NCBI GenBank assembly: GCA_003650585.1
Contig: QMQS01000053.1
Span: forward strand, 1 to 6,777
DNA length: 6,777 nt
Reading direction: 5' to 3'
DNA from: Candidatus Woesearchaeota archaeon
Lineage (GTDB): Archaea; Nanobdellota; Nanobdellia; Woesearchaeales; B29-G15
Made by a program: the position numbers and the translations under genes. Positions 6,080-6,777 of the stretch are shown here, one piece after another. The first letter of the stretch is position 1. Every line of letters starts with the position of its first letter. The notes beneath the pieces were generated by a model. That model did not search any database, had not been told where the DNA came from, and saw only the letters and a list, made by a program, of their open reading frames with translations.

Positions 6080-6777
6080 TTACCTCTTTAATAGGGACTT
6101 GAGTAAAGGGAACTGAGTGAGATCTTCCAACTTCACAAGTCCGAGCAAAATCGCAGATAATAGATATACTACACCAGAGGCAATCACACTCAGAGCAACC
6201 TTCAAATAGAGGTTAAGCACAAGCCACCTGTTCAAGAAGAGTATTGTCAGCAAGAAAATAGCTCCACAGGTAATAATCTTTAACCAATCAGACCAAGGCA
6301 AGGAGAAGCTAATGAACCTCTTTACCTTAATTATAGACAATACAACCATCAATATGTAGCTAAGTGTTGTACTAAATGCTGCTCCGACAATCCCAAACTT
6401 GGGGATTAGGAAGAGATTTAAAATAAAATTGAACACCGCAGCAGGGATAAGCACCTTGGTGTTCTCAATGGGAACTCCTATCCCCCCAAGCACAGAAGAG
6501 TTCACCAAATAGAGGGTTGACATAATAATACCAATAGAGATTATCTGCAAGGCAAGTGGACCAGAGGCAAAGGTGTAGCCAAACACTACCAAGGCAAGTG
6601 AACCAGAGGCATATGAGGTACCAAATAGGTACTTGAGAACAAAGTCTGGATAAACAAAAAGTGTCAAAGCCCCTGGAACCACTATAAAGGGGCTGTATTT
6701 ATAAAGCAGCCGAAGCCCCTGTGCCAGGCGTTTCTTGTTACCCTTTGCCCATAACTCAGACACCATCGGAAAAAGCA
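6080..6777 (-). CDS. polysaccharide flippase (Wzx / MATE-like), C-terminal half
   Basis: The frame runs off the right edge, so only the C-terminal ~232 codons are seen, ending in TAA at 6082-6080. The Met codon at 6766 is internal: the frame continues upstream as L-F-P, and LFPMVSELWAKGNKK is the usual mid-protein loop of these transporters. Counting from that Met, hydrophobic segments fall near 24-42, 55-98 (two or three helices), 104-122, 124-146, 161-178 and 183-210. NFILNLFLIPKFGIVGAAFSTTLSYI (113-138) is the hallmark of the polysaccharide-synthesis C-terminal family. Such inner-membrane proteins move lipid-linked oligosaccharides to the outer face. This fits a locus making a surface glycan or glycoprotein sugar. 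Helix region 55-98 holds an apparent 14-residue tandem duplication. The start and any motifs of the N-terminal half lie outside the window. Confidence 0.9.
   Translation of the reverse strand, partial: LFPMVSELWAKGNKKRLAQGLRLLYKYSPFIVVPGALTLFVYPDFVLKYLFGTSYASGSLALVVFGYTFASGPLALQIISIGIIMSTLYLVNSSVLGGIGVPIENTKVLIPAAVFNFILNLFLIPKFGIVGAAFSTTLSYILMVVLSIIKVKRFISFSLPWSDWLKIITCGAIFLLTILFLNRWLVLNLYLKVALSVIASGVVYLLSAILLGLVKLEDLTQFPLLKSLLKR
6549..6632 (-). repeat. 42-bp in-frame tandem duplication inside the flippase gene
   Basis: Two adjacent 42-bp units (6591-6632 and 6549-6590) match at about 30 of 42 positions by hand alignment. Their promoter-distal halves match at 20 of 21 positions (AAGGCAAGTG[A/G]ACCAGAGGCA on the plus strand). 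They encode GTSYASGSLALVVF and GYTFASGPLALQII. The reading frame is kept and the protein gains 14 residues in a membrane-embedded region. Confidence 0.6.

Noticed and set aside
6764..6766. ATG as the start of the flippase
   Set aside because: The frame continues past it to the window edge and the flanking residues match the middle of a flippase, so the gene is truncated by the window.
1..6777. tRNA or rRNA genes, CRISPR arrays, insertion sequences, riboswitches
   Set aside because: The window is almost fully covered by coding genes with gaps of at most 41 bases. I saw no regularly spaced repeats, transposase-like frames or terminal inverted repeats.

Overview
This 6.8 kb window is almost entirely coding. 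It holds part of a surface-glycan locus built around a nonulosonic-acid (sialic, legionaminic or pseudaminic acid-like) pathway. The host is probably an archaeon or an AGR-rich thermophile-like bacterium, and I lean towards archaeon. In the first reading frame 19 of 21 arginine codons after base 82 are AGA/AGG. Two minus-strand genes start with TTG behind a GGTGA Shine-Dalgarno core, and an archaeal-type TATA-like tract lies in the only real intergenic gap. No rRNA, tRNA or taxon marker is present, so the assignment is tentative.

Left arm (plus strand, 1-2593). An open frame enters from the left edge. It first encodes the C-terminal end of a DegT/DnrJ/EryC1-type (sugar) aminotransferase. Without any stop codon it then runs into a complete ATP-grasp carboxylate-amine ligase (to 1428). 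An 11-base overlap leads into a complete class I/II PLP aminotransferase (1418-2593).

Right arm (minus strand, 6777 down to 2605). In transcription order it encodes the C-terminal half of a Wzx/MATE-like polysaccharide flippase, a hexapeptide-repeat (WbbJ-like) O- or N-acetyltransferase, a NeuB/SpsE-type nonulosonate synthase with a C-terminal SAF domain, and a fused SpsF-type cytidylyltransferase plus SpsG/PseG-type GT-B domain. The last three genes are overlapping or one base apart and look like one operon. The two arms converge tail to tail, with 11 bases between stop codons and no obvious terminator.

Working model (inference). DegT-type transamination makes an amino sugar. The PseG-like domain would release it from UDP, NeuB would condense it with phosphoenolpyruvate to a 9-carbon acid, the SpsF domain would activate it with CMP, and the flippase would export the finished lipid-linked glycan. 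The ATP-grasp enzyme, physically fused to the aminotransferase, would acylate the new amine with an amino acid or other carboxylate, possibly one made by the class I aminotransferase. The most notable points are the aminotransferase/ATP-grasp fusion, the SpsF-SpsG fusion, and a 14-residue tandem duplication in the flippase.
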